A stretch of DNA of 64,000 bases from Spirosoma sp. 48-14 (lineage in GTDB: Bacteria > Bacteroidota > Bacteroidia > Cytophagales > Spirosomataceae), in contig NZ_MKUD01000009.1 in the NCBI RefSeq assembly GCF_001898575.1, forward strand, positions 186,001-250,000, written 5' to 3'. Shown here piece by piece: positions 28,659 through 36,679 of the stretch; position 1 is the stretch's first letter, and the number at the start of each line of letters is the position of its first letter. The notes beneath the pieces are model-generated. The model searched no databases and was not told the DNA's origin. It saw only the letters and a list, made by a program, of their open reading frames with translations. The position numbers were made by a program, and so were the translations under genes.

Positions 28659-28952
28659 ATGGTCATCATTACGAAAGGAATTTTAACTCGTTTCGGCCTT
28701 GAGCATCCTGATGTAGCCGAAGCCCTAAATAGCTGGTATGAGTTGGTGAATACGGCTGATTGGAGTAATTTGACCGACATACGCCAAACATTTAATTCAG
28801 TCGATTATGTTAAAAATGAGCGCTATGTATTCAATATAAAAGGGAATCAGTATCGAATTGTTGCTATGATATTTTTCAGTAAGCGAACTGTTTTCATTCG
28901 ATTTGTAGGCACCCACTCAGAGTATGACAAAATTGATTGTAGTACGATATGA
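28659..28952 (+). CDS. higB: HigB-type mRNA interferase toxin
   Basis: A 97-residue RelE-fold toxin of the HigB family (PF09907 type). Diagnostic are DIRQTFNSVDYV, YVFNIKGNQYRIV and the C-terminal FIRFVGTHSEYDKID. These toxins cleave mRNA on the ribosome. The stop overlaps the antitoxin start by four bases (ATGA), the toxin-first order typical of higBA. Confidence 0.9.
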   Translation: MVIITKGILTRFGLEHPDVAEALNSWYELVNTADWSNLTDIRQTFNSVDYVKNERYVFNIKGNQYRIVAMIFFSKRTVFIRFVGTHSEYDKIDCSTI

Positions 28953-29335
28953 AACCAATACGCAATCAGGAGGAATACAATTCTTTACTAACAGAAATTG
29001 AGAAGTATATCCAGAAAGTTACGGAGCACGGAAGCTTTGATAGCTTGACATCAGTAGAAGCCGATACACTACATCGGCTATCGGTACAGGTTGAAGCGTA
29101 TGAAAAGAGCATCCCGCTCATGCCAATTCGTACACCAGATACGTTGCCAGGAATGATCCATATCAAAATGGCGGAACGAAATATGAAACAAAAGGATATG
29201 GCAAAGCTTCTGGGAGTATCAACCGCCCGTTTGTCGGAGGTAATGAATGGGAAACGACGCATTACCATTGACTTAGCGAAAAAACTTTACGAGCGTTTAG
29301 ATATTAGCCCGGAGTTTATTTTGAAAATGGCGTAA
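28949..29335 (+). CDS. higA: HigA-type antitoxin with XRE helix-turn-helix
   Basis: A 128-residue antitoxin. The C-terminal half (about 68-128) is an XRE-type DNA-binding domain (KDMAKLLGVSTARLSEVMNGK). The N-terminal 65 residues form the toxin-binding part. It neutralises the HigB toxin encoded just upstream and probably represses the operon. The start overlaps the higB stop. Confidence 0.9.
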   Translation: MKPIRNQEEYNSLLTEIEKYIQKVTEHGSFDSLTSVEADTLHRLSVQVEAYEKSIPLMPIRTPDTLPGMIHIKMAERNMKQKDMAKLLGVSTARLSEVMNGKRRITIDLAKKLYERLDISPEFILKMA

Positions 29336-29513
29336 CCTGACAGGCCTAAAACTTCGGTTAACGCTACTGGACGAATTCCTGGCTCCATCCATCTGGGGAT
29401 AGACCTCATCACACCTGAAAACTCTATCCCTAAATAGCACAAACCATTCCTTGATTGTTATACATTTGTAATTCCTTAATACGTTCTACCTGAAAGTCTA
29501 ATTGCTATAACCT

Positions 29514-30152
29514 ATGAACAGAAGAGATGCCCTCATGCGGGTGGCCGCGCTGGCAGGCGTAACCATGTCGTTGCCAGCTCTGGCCGATACGCTTGAAGCC
29601 TCAGCCACTCGACGTGCCCTCACCGGCAAACCTGTCTTCTTTACGGCCGACCAGGACGCTACTGTCGCTGAACTGGCCGATACCATTATCCCGACCACCA
29701 AGACTCCGGGTGCCAAAGCGGCTAAAGTCAACGAAGTTATCGACGTGATTCTGAAGGACTGCTATAAACCCGATGATCAGCAACGTTTTGTCGAAGGATT
29801 AGCGCAAACCAACAAGTGGAGCCAGGAAGCGTACGGGAAAGCGTTTGTGCAACTCGATCCGGCACAACGCATTGAGATTGTAAAAAAACTCGAAGCTGAC
29901 GACAAAGCGCAGCGGGCCCAAATGGCTCCGGCTAAATCCGTTGCTAAAGTCGAAAACTCCCAGGCCGACCTCCAGATGCCTACCGCCAAAAAACGGTATA
30001 CGCCTTTCTATTCGATCCTGAAAGATTTGACCCTTACCGGCTATTTCACCTCCGAAATCGGCTGTACACAAGCATTGGAGTACGTGCCTGTTCCGGGCCG
30101 TTATGATGGCTGTATTACATTGAAGCCGGGCCAGAAAGCGTGGGCTATCTAA
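29514..30152 (+). CDS. Tat-exported gluconate 2-dehydrogenase subunit 3-like protein
   Basis: A 212-residue protein with a twin-arginine signal (MNRRDALMRVAALAG) ending near ALAD. The rest matches the gluconate 2-dehydrogenase subunit 3 family: TVAELADTIIPTTKTPGAKAAKV near the N-terminus and YFTSEIGCTQALEYVPVPGRY near the C-terminus. Such small subunits accompany GMC-family flavin subunits in periplasmic sugar dehydrogenases, and help the folded partner through Tat. The GMC gene follows at 30260. A TACATTTG -7-like box lies at 29461-29468. Confidence 0.88.
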   Translation: MNRRDALMRVAALAGVTMSLPALADTLEASATRRALTGKPVFFTADQDATVAELADTIIPTTKTPGAKAAKVNEVIDVILKDCYKPDDQQRFVEGLAQTNKWSQEAYGKAFVQLDPAQRIEIVKKLEADDKAQRAQMAPAKSVAKVENSQADLQMPTAKKRYTPFYSILKDLTLTGYFTSEIGCTQALEYVPVPGRYDGCITLKPGQKAWAI

Positions 30153-30162
30153 TTTTTAGTAT

Positions 30163-30250
30163 TAGGAGCGGGGAGTGAGGAGTGAGAATACTTCGCATGA
30201 TGAGATTGCGCCAGCTATGCTCACTCCTTACTCCTGACTCCTCACTCCTT
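30163..30250. repeat. Inverted repeat of GGAGTGA heptamers
   Basis: The left arm at 30163-30186 carries GGAGTGAGGAGTGAG and the right arm at about 30219-30250 carries four tandem ACTCCTN units. It lies between the subunit 3 gene and the GMC gene. A longer reading frame upstream of the GMC gene runs through it, but that N-terminus is repeat-derived and was not accepted. Confidence 0.8.
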
Positions 30251-30259
30251 AACAAAGAC

Positions 30260-31978
30260 ATGAATCTTAATATAGACGCAAAAAAAGATATGACCTACGA
30301 CGCAATCGTTGTAGGATCAGGCATTTCGGGGGGTTGGGCCTCTAAAGAGTTGACTCGATTAGGGTTAAAAGTCCTTATGCTGGAACGGGGCCGCGATGTA
30401 AAACACATTGAGGGCTACCCAACAGCCATGAACAATCCCTGGGATTTCCCGCACCGGGGCCGTATCACGACCCTAGCAGCTGAAGAATACTGGGCCAACA
30501 TGCGGACGGGCTACACAGCCAACGAAGAATGGCGGCATTTTTTCGAGAATGACAAAGAAAACCCATACCTCGAAAAACGGAAAGTCGACTGGATTCGTGG
30601 TTACCACGTAGGTGGTCGTTCGCTGATGTGGGGACGCCAGAGTTACCGTTGGAACAAAGAAGACTTCATGGCTAACGGCAAAGAGGGTATCGGTGTCGAC
30701 TGGCCCATCCGCTATGAAGATCTGGCTCCCTGGTACACACACGTCGAAACGTTTATCGGTGTTTCGGGTAATAAAGATGGTATTGACGTACTGCCCGATG
30801 GCAACTTCCTGCCCCCCATGCAACTCAATTGCCTTGAGCGGGAAGCCAAAAAGCGAATTGAAAAAGCGTTCCCCAAACGGCTTGTTACCATCGGTCGTAC
30901 GGCTCACCTGACCCAGCCCCAGAAATGGCATACCGATCTGGGCCGCGCTGCCTGTCAGTTCCGTAATCAGTGTATGCGGGGATGTCCTTACGGTGCTTAT
31001 TTCAGCACCCAGGCCGCTACCTTACCAGCAGCTATGAAAACGGGGCGGCTAACGCTCCGGCCTGACTCAATTGTATCGGAAGTCCTGTACGATGAGAAAA
31101 AAGGGAAAGCGACCGGCGTTCGGGTGATTGACCAGAATACCAAAGAAGTCCGTGAATATTATGCCCGGATTATCTTCCTGAATGCATCGGCATTTGCCAG
31201 TACATCCATTCTGATGAATTCCAAATCGCATCGTTTCCCGAATGGTATGGGTAATGACTCGGATCAGCTTGGCCGTAACATCATGGACCACCACCTGGCA
31301 GCAGGTGCGGCTGGTAGCTTTGAAGGCATGGAAGATCAATACTATTTCGGTCGTCGGGCCAATGGGGTCTATATCCCTCGGTACCGCAACTGGAATGGCG
31401 ATAAGCGCGATTACGTCCGTGGTTTTGGTTATCAAGGTGGCGCTGGCCGTGGCGGCTGGGGCCGTGGAAACGGGATGGAAGGTTTCGGAGCCGACTTCAA
31501 AGAAAGTCTGACCAAACCCGGCCCCTGGACAATGAGCCTGGGTGGTTTTGGCGAAATGATTGCCGATCCTAATAACCGCATGACGCTTTCGCCCGATCAG
31601 AAAGACAAATGGGGTTTACCCTTGATTGTTTTCGATGCCGCTTACGGCGAAAATGAGAAGAAGATGCGGATCGATATGATGAACGACGCAGCCGAAATGC
31701 TGGAAGCCGCTGGTTTTAAAAACGTGACGCCCTATAACGACACGACCAAGAATCCAGGTATTGGTATCCACGAAATGGGTACTGCACGCATGGGTCGTGA
31801 TCCTAAAACGTCGATCCTGAATGCGCACAACCAGATTCATACGGTCAAAAACGTATTCAATACAGACGGTGCCTGTATGACCTCCGCTTCGTGCGTGAAC
31901 CCTTCACTGACCTACATGGCACTGACAGCCCGCGCTGCCGATTTTGCCGTTAAGGAAATGAAGAAAGGCAATCTGTAA
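30260..31978 (+). CDS. GMC-family flavoprotein dehydrogenase
   Basis: A 572-residue flavoenzyme related to gluconate/sorbose dehydrogenase large subunits. The FAD-binding VVGSGISGGWASKEL follows the start, with the adenine-binding ERG at the end of beta-2. CRGCPYG-like cysteines (CQFRNQCMRGCPYGAY) and the C-terminal HEMGTARMG, then NPSLTYMALTARAA, are typical. It has no signal of its own, so it may be carried by the upstream Tat-signalled subunit. The frame is open back to 30182, but the upstream 26 codons lie in a heptamer palindrome; the ATG at 30260 places the FAD motif at a normal distance. Confidence 0.9.
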   Translation: MNLNIDAKKDMTYDAIVVGSGISGGWASKELTRLGLKVLMLERGRDVKHIEGYPTAMNNPWDFPHRGRITTLAAEEYWANMRTGYTANEEWRHFFENDKENPYLEKRKVDWIRGYHVGGRSLMWGRQSYRWNKEDFMANGKEGIGVDWPIRYEDLAPWYTHVETFIGVSGNKDGIDVLPDGNFLPPMQLNCLEREAKKRIEKAFPKRLVTIGRTAHLTQPQKWHTDLGRAACQFRNQCMRGCPYGAYFSTQAATLPAAMKTGRLTLRPDSIVSEVLYDEKKGKATGVRVIDQNTKEVREYYARIIFLNASAFASTSILMNSKSHRFPNGMGNDSDQLGRNIMDHHLAAGAAGSFEGMEDQYYFGRRANGVYIPRYRNWNGDKRDYVRGFGYQGGAGRGGWGRGNGMEGFGADFKESLTKPGPWTMSLGGFGEMIADPNNRMTLSPDQKDKWGLPLIVFDAAYGENEKKMRIDMMNDAAEMLEAAGFKNVTPYNDTTKNPGIGIHEMGTARMGRDPKTSILNAHNQIHTVKNVFNTDGACMTSASCVNPSLTYMALTARAADFAVKEMKKGNL

Positions 31979-31997
31979 GACTGTTTTCATATACGCT

Positions 31998-32028
31998 AAA
32001 GGCAGGAAGAACAAATCTTCCTGCCTTT
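31998..32028 (+). terminator. Terminator after the GMC gene
   Basis: A 13-bp stem (31998-32010 with 32016-32028) with a 5-base loop, followed by T residues, 20 bases after the stop codon. Confidence 0.85.
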
Positions 32029-32124
32029 TTTCATGAAGAAACGTACATTTTTCAATAAAAATTAAAACAACTCAGAATTAGTATAGTTATACCATAGAAT
32101 ATCAAGCAATAACAGAACTCAACG

Positions 32125-32646
32125 ATGAAAAAAGTAATGATAATGGGATGCATGCTGGTAGCCGGCATCGCCTTTAGTGCAACAGCACAAACGACCAATA
32201 CGACAACCAATTCCAACGCAGGAACAACCGGAACATTACCAACTACAGGAACCCGGACCAACTCGGGTACCTACCAGTCGCAACCGCCAACTGGAACCAC
32301 GAATTCAACAAATCCGGCAACTAATACGAACATGAGTACGTACCCTACTCAGCCAACAACGCCAACGACGGTGAATCCGCAGCCGACAACGGGTACCTAT
32401 CAAACGCAGCCGCAAACGGGTATCAATAACTCAACAACCGGAACAGGTACAACCTATGGTACTGGGACTGGGACGATGAATACGGGGACGACTAATACGG
32501 GTACAACAACGACAACCGATCCACAAAGTACAATGGGCACCACTGATCGGTTAAATAACGGGACCACAACTAACGGTTCAACTCGTACTCGTAGTAGCAC
32601 AAGTACATCGCCCTCAACGACGCGCCCCCGGTCAATGACCAACTAA
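32125..32646 (+). CDS. Secreted Thr/Asn/Gly-rich low-complexity protein
   Basis: A 173-residue protein with a clear signal peptide (cleavage after SATAQ, residue 22) and a mature part made almost only of Thr, Asn, Gly, Ser, Pro and Gln. Imperfect motifs recur, such as TGTYQSQPPTGT and TGTYQTQPQTG. It ends in a basic Ser/Thr/Arg segment. Such proteins may be disordered cell-surface material. No domain is recognised. The DNA is itself a tandem imperfect repeat, which may vary in length between strains. Confidence 0.7.
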   Translation: MKKVMIMGCMLVAGIAFSATAQTTNTTTNSNAGTTGTLPTTGTRTNSGTYQSQPPTGTTNSTNPATNTNMSTYPTQPTTPTTVNPQPTTGTYQTQPQTGINNSTTGTGTTYGTGTGTMNTGTTNTGTTTTTDPQSTMGTTDRLNNGTTTNGSTRTRSSTSTSPSTTRPRSMTN

Positions 32647-32716
32647 GTAACGAAGTCAGATTTATTAATATCGATTATCGGCCAAGCTCGGTAAATTGAT
32701 GACCGAAATAGAGTGA

Positions 32717-32750
32717 AGTAGGTAACTTTGTAAAGTTGCCTACTTTTTTT
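32717..32750 (+). terminator. Hairpin with T-tract touching the ABC ATPase start codon
   Basis: A near-perfect stem (AAGTAGGTAACTTT paired with AAAGTTGCCTACTT) is followed by a run of T residues that ends at 32750, and the ATG of the next gene begins at 32751. It looks like an intrinsic terminator for upstream transcription, yet it leaves no room for a leader. It could act as an attenuator or start-site control element. Confidence 0.7.
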
Positions 32751-34172
32751 ATGTCTCTTTCTGCCGAGTTGATTACGCTAAATGGCCTGACTGTCCGTCG
32801 AAGTGGCCAGCCTGTTTTAACCGATTTAACCTTTACACTCCGTCCGGGCGAATGCTGGGCTGTAGTAGGTCCAACGGGCAGTGGTAAAACTACATTTTTA
32901 CAGACGCTTGCCGGGCACTTTCATGCACCACCTGGCACACTCATACGCCAGGCGCGTACTGAATTCGTATCGTTCAAGGAAGAATCAAGCCGTTTTTCTT
33001 ACAGCAGTTATTTCTATCAACAACGTTACCAGGCTACCATGAGCGACGAAGGCACCGATGGTAGCTATTCATCGACCCCAACCTTACGTGACTTCTTACA
33101 ACTGACCGATACGGAGGAATCTACCAATCTGGTCGACCGCCTGGGATTATCTCCTTTGCTCAATCGATCGTTCATCAAGTTATCCAATGGCCAAACTCGT
33201 AAAGCTCGCATTGGCAAAGCCTTGCTTAAACACCCCTCCGTTCTGTTACTGGATAGCCCTTTTGTAGGTCTCGACTCCACTTTTCGCGCCGAATTGACCG
33301 ATTGGCTCGGCGAACTCATACACCACGGGCTAACGCTTATACTGGTTAAAGAACCAGATAACATTCCGGCCTTTGTAACGCATGTGGTTGTCTTGGAGAA
33401 AGGACGAATTGCCTGGTCTGGCCCCAAAGAAGCTTATCAATACAATCCGCCAGAGCCTCCATCGGTACCACCACCAGCCTTACAGGTCTCTGCTCCAGCA
33501 TCCGACTTTGATGAAGCTTTTCGCCTTTGTGATGTAACAGTCCGATATGGCGACACTATCATCCTCAATGGTATTGACTGGGCAGTTCGGACCGGTGAAC
33601 GCTGGGCGTTGTTTGGGCGGAACGGGGCTGGTAAATCGGTGCTACTTAGCCTGCTATATGGCGACCATCCGCAGGCTTATTCAAATGATGTACGCGTATT
33701 CGGCCGTCGACGCGGGAAGTCGGGCGAAAGCATCTGGGATGTGAAACGGCGCATTGGCTTTATTTCGCCCGAATTGCATCTTTATTTCCCTCAACACCTG
33801 ACTGCTCGTCAGGTAGCCCTCACCGGGCTGACCGATACACTTACCCCACCCAGCCAGGTTACGCCCGCTTCTGAAGCTGATTTATCGTCATTGTTTGATT
33901 ATTTCGGGCTGACCCAGTTGCTTCAGCGCTCGTTTGGCACATTGTCGGCAGGTGAGCAGCGATTGGTATTGCTGATTCGAGCCTTTTTAAAAAATGCCCC
34001 CGTTCTGCTTCTTGACGAGCCGTTTCAGGCTATCGACCATAGCCATGTGCAGTTAGCCAGACAGTTGATCGACAGCTTTACCAGTAAAACAATCCTATTC
34101 GTTACGCACGACCAATCCGAACTGCCGAGCAGCATCAATCAGGTCTTTTCTATTCGTGTTACTACTTCTTAA
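32751..34172 (+). CDS. Tandem-domain ABC ATPase (ModF-like)
   Basis: A 473-residue protein with two ABC ATPase domains and no membrane segment. Domain 1 has Walker A GPTGSGKTT and signature LSNGQ; domain 2 has Walker A GRNGAGKS and signature LSAGEQ, followed by Walker B LLLDEPFQ. This layout resembles ModF/PhrA-type fused ATPases. No permease or binding protein is adjacent, so the partner is unknown. The open frame starts five codons earlier at a TTG, but the ATG at 32751 is preferred. Confidence 0.82.
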   Translation: MSLSAELITLNGLTVRRSGQPVLTDLTFTLRPGECWAVVGPTGSGKTTFLQTLAGHFHAPPGTLIRQARTEFVSFKEESSRFSYSSYFYQQRYQATMSDEGTDGSYSSTPTLRDFLQLTDTEESTNLVDRLGLSPLLNRSFIKLSNGQTRKARIGKALLKHPSVLLLDSPFVGLDSTFRAELTDWLGELIHHGLTLILVKEPDNIPAFVTHVVVLEKGRIAWSGPKEAYQYNPPEPPSVPPPALQVSAPASDFDEAFRLCDVTVRYGDTIILNGIDWAVRTGERWALFGRNGAGKSVLLSLLYGDHPQAYSNDVRVFGRRRGKSGESIWDVKRRIGFISPELHLYFPQHLTARQVALTGLTDTLTPPSQVTPASEADLSSLFDYFGLTQLLQRSFGTLSAGEQRLVLLIRAFLKNAPVLLLDEPFQAIDHSHVQLARQLIDSFTSKTILFVTHDQSELPSSINQVFSIRVTTS

Positions 34173-34410
34173 AAATCAAATAAATCCTTTTAACGGCTTT
34201 TGGTATACATTTAATTAAACTTGTAGTCTTGTATAATCGTAAAGGTATCCTTTTGTAAACAAAAAGGCCTTTATGTTGGCATGGTTTATGAGGCACACCC
34301 CGACTATTTCCTTCAGGCATCGCAACTGACCATTCACTCAAAAAATTGACAGGGTAATCCCATAAATACCTCAACCAACCCGGTTCATTTACTAAAAAAA
34401 AGGGCTTGGC

Positions 34411-36603
34411 ATGAAATTCGTCCTATATCCTGTCAAGCAACGTATATTGATGAGGAAACGACTACTGTATATTTTTATCGAAAGGTATGGGTGGATGGTC
34501 GTCTGGCTACTTTCGTGGTCAAGCGTCATGGCGACGTCGAACACGCATATACCAGCCGATACCTGTCAGCACCCAGAGCCTCCCATAATCATAGGCTCTG
34601 CGAAAGCCATTTGTCGCAACGAAATTGTTTCATTAACCGCAACTGGCTGTTCGGGAACAGTTGTCTGGTCGAATGGCGACACAGGCTCGACAATCAGCGT
34701 CAAACCACAGCAGACAACAAAATATACGGCTATTTGCCGAGCAAAGCCAGGTTGCATCAGTTGTTTTGCCGACGTCTGGAAAATTACCGTCAATACACCA
34801 GAAGCCCCTACTGTAACTACCTCTTCAAAGATTGTGTGCCCCGGTCAACCTGTAACGTTAACGGCGGCCAATTGCGCTGGTACGGTTCATTGGGTCAGTC
34901 AGGACGGAACGGAACAAGCTGTGGGAAAAACCTGGGTAACAACTTTGCAAACGTCAACTGCTTTCAGGGCAACCTGCGAGCAAAACAATTGCATAAGCAA
35001 TCCATCCATTCCTCGCTCCATTGAGGTAGCGACTCCCCAAACGCCCGCCGTCTCTGCCGATAGGCGTGATATATGCGCAGGCCAGACGATCCGACTGACG
35101 GCTTCAGGCTGCCTCGGAACCGTTCGCTGGGCCGATGGAACCGAAGGACTGACCCGAACAATAACACCTTATTCATCAATTAGTTACCGGGCTGTCTGCC
35201 AAATTGGTTCATGCCAGAGTGACAGCTCTCAGGCCGTTTCGATAACCGTTCGATCGGCCAGCAACCCGCTCAACCTGCAAACCAATTTAACAAGTAACTG
35301 TCCGTTTCAAACCGTTGATCTGTCGAAAGCCATTATCAACAAAGACGTTTCGATACAACGGTATGAATTTCGAACCGGAGCCTCGCTACTTGCTCCGGCA
35401 GTACAATCGCCTGGAGCCGTGGGAGCCGGAACCTATTACCTATTTGGCCGAACAGCCGATGGGTGTTATACAGCGCCAATAGCCATCGTTGCCACTATCA
35501 AACCCTGCCAGAACGCGATACCTCCCTGCCTGAGCAACCCAGCTTTCGTAGCCATCCGACTCGACTCTCTCGATCCGGCAAAAGGCGTTGTTCGTTTAAC
35601 GGCACAGCTAGGAGGCTCGGCCACAAAACCCTCCTGGCAGAGTGACGGCGGGGGCTTATTTACCAGCACTGAAACCAACGCCCGCTATCTACTCTCTGAG
35701 GCCGACCGTCAGCGGGGAGCCACGTTGTTTACGGTGTCTATAGCCGACCCGGACGGTGATGGGCCCTGTGTAGGTGCATCGGCCCAAAAACTGGTGACGG
35801 CATCTTCACGCGAACTTGTGGGACTTAGCAAAAAAGTAGCGGAACCGATCTGGCTAACCGAAAACCAAAAACGTCTGGTTGAACTTACGTATCAACTCAC
35901 TGTTGCCAACCTTGGTAAGCAGACCCTGACAGGAATACAATTAGCGGATGATCTGGACGCAGCTTTTTCGGGAGCTGGTGCTCAGATTCGGTCGGTCAAC
36001 GTTCGCGTCGATAGCGGTCTGGTTGCAAACAAGAACTATACCGGGCTTGGTGCCGATACTATTTTAGTAACCGGAGGGACGTTAAAGGCAGGTGAACAGG
36101 CTCATGCGTGGCTGACGGTCCGATTGGATGTAAGTCAGGCCAACACCTTAACATTCACCAATAAAGCAATGGCTCAGGCCATCGATGCAACGGGCACCAT
36201 CTGCCGCGATCGGTCGACCAATGGCCTCGATACCGACCCTGACCAGAATGGTAATCCAACCGATAACGATGAACCAACCGTTATCACGCTGCATTCAGTG
36301 CAGGGCGAAGAATATTCGAGTGTTTTTATTCCAGAGGGTTTTTCGCCCAACGGCGACGGGATTAATGATCGATTCGTTATTCAGAATGTTCCTACAGGCG
36401 TAACCATACAGGTAGAGATTTACAACCGATGGGGGCATCTGGTTTATCAGACTATGAATTACAAAAATGACTGGGACGGCACATCCAATCAGGGAGTCAA
36501 AACAGCCGATAGTCGACAGGGGTTGCCAGATGGTACATACTATTACCAGATTCGACTCAGCGACGGACGCGAATTTGTTCGGTTCCTGACCTTAGTAAGA
36601 TAA
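34411..36603 (+). CDS. Large secreted protein with CHU_C (T9SS type B) C-terminal domain
   Basis: A 730-residue surface protein. After a signal peptide (about 1-43, or starting at the ATG at 34450) come three tandem Ig-like repeats of about 75-80 residues, each with four cysteines and the core ICxGQxxxLTAxGCxGTVxW. A further region of about 200 residues has a conserved-repeat (DUF11-like) domain around LTYQLTVANLGKQTLTGI. The C-terminal 90 residues (FIPEGFSPNGDGINDRF, YNRWGHLVY, WDGTSNQG, LPDGTYYYQIRL) are the gliding-motility-associated C-terminal domain, the sorting signal for type IX secretion type B. Probably an adhesin or matrix protein. A PorE-like gene follows. Confidence 0.88.
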   Translation: MKFVLYPVKQRILMRKRLLYIFIERYGWMVVWLLSWSSVMATSNTHIPADTCQHPEPPIIIGSAKAICRNEIVSLTATGCSGTVVWSNGDTGSTISVKPQQTTKYTAICRAKPGCISCFADVWKITVNTPEAPTVTTSSKIVCPGQPVTLTAANCAGTVHWVSQDGTEQAVGKTWVTTLQTSTAFRATCEQNNCISNPSIPRSIEVATPQTPAVSADRRDICAGQTIRLTASGCLGTVRWADGTEGLTRTITPYSSISYRAVCQIGSCQSDSSQAVSITVRSASNPLNLQTNLTSNCPFQTVDLSKAIINKDVSIQRYEFRTGASLLAPAVQSPGAVGAGTYYLFGRTADGCYTAPIAIVATIKPCQNAIPPCLSNPAFVAIRLDSLDPAKGVVRLTAQLGGSATKPSWQSDGGGLFTSTETNARYLLSEADRQRGATLFTVSIADPDGDGPCVGASAQKLVTASSRELVGLSKKVAEPIWLTENQKRLVELTYQLTVANLGKQTLTGIQLADDLDAAFSGAGAQIRSVNVRVDSGLVANKNYTGLGADTILVTGGTLKAGEQAHAWLTVRLDVSQANTLTFTNKAMAQAIDATGTICRDRSTNGLDTDPDQNGNPTDNDEPTVITLHSVQGEEYSSVFIPEGFSPNGDGINDRFVIQNVPTGVTIQVEIYNRWGHLVYQTMNYKNDWDGTSNQGVKTADSRQGLPDGTYYYQIRLSDGREFVRFLTLVR

Positions 36604-36679
36604 CTTTTGTAGCAATGATTTTTGGCCAATTTCGTTTTTCGTAGGGAGATCGTGTAGCTGGCCGTAGGGGGTAATACCA

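Noticed and set aside
28659..29335. HigBA region as part of a larger defence island or prophage
   Set aside because: Both flanks are ordinary metabolic genes; there are no integrase, transposase or phage genes nearby.
30182..30259. 26-residue N-terminal extension of the GMC dehydrogenase
   Set aside because: The DNA is a heptamer inverted repeat, and the ATG at 30260 gives a normal start just ahead of the FAD-binding motif.
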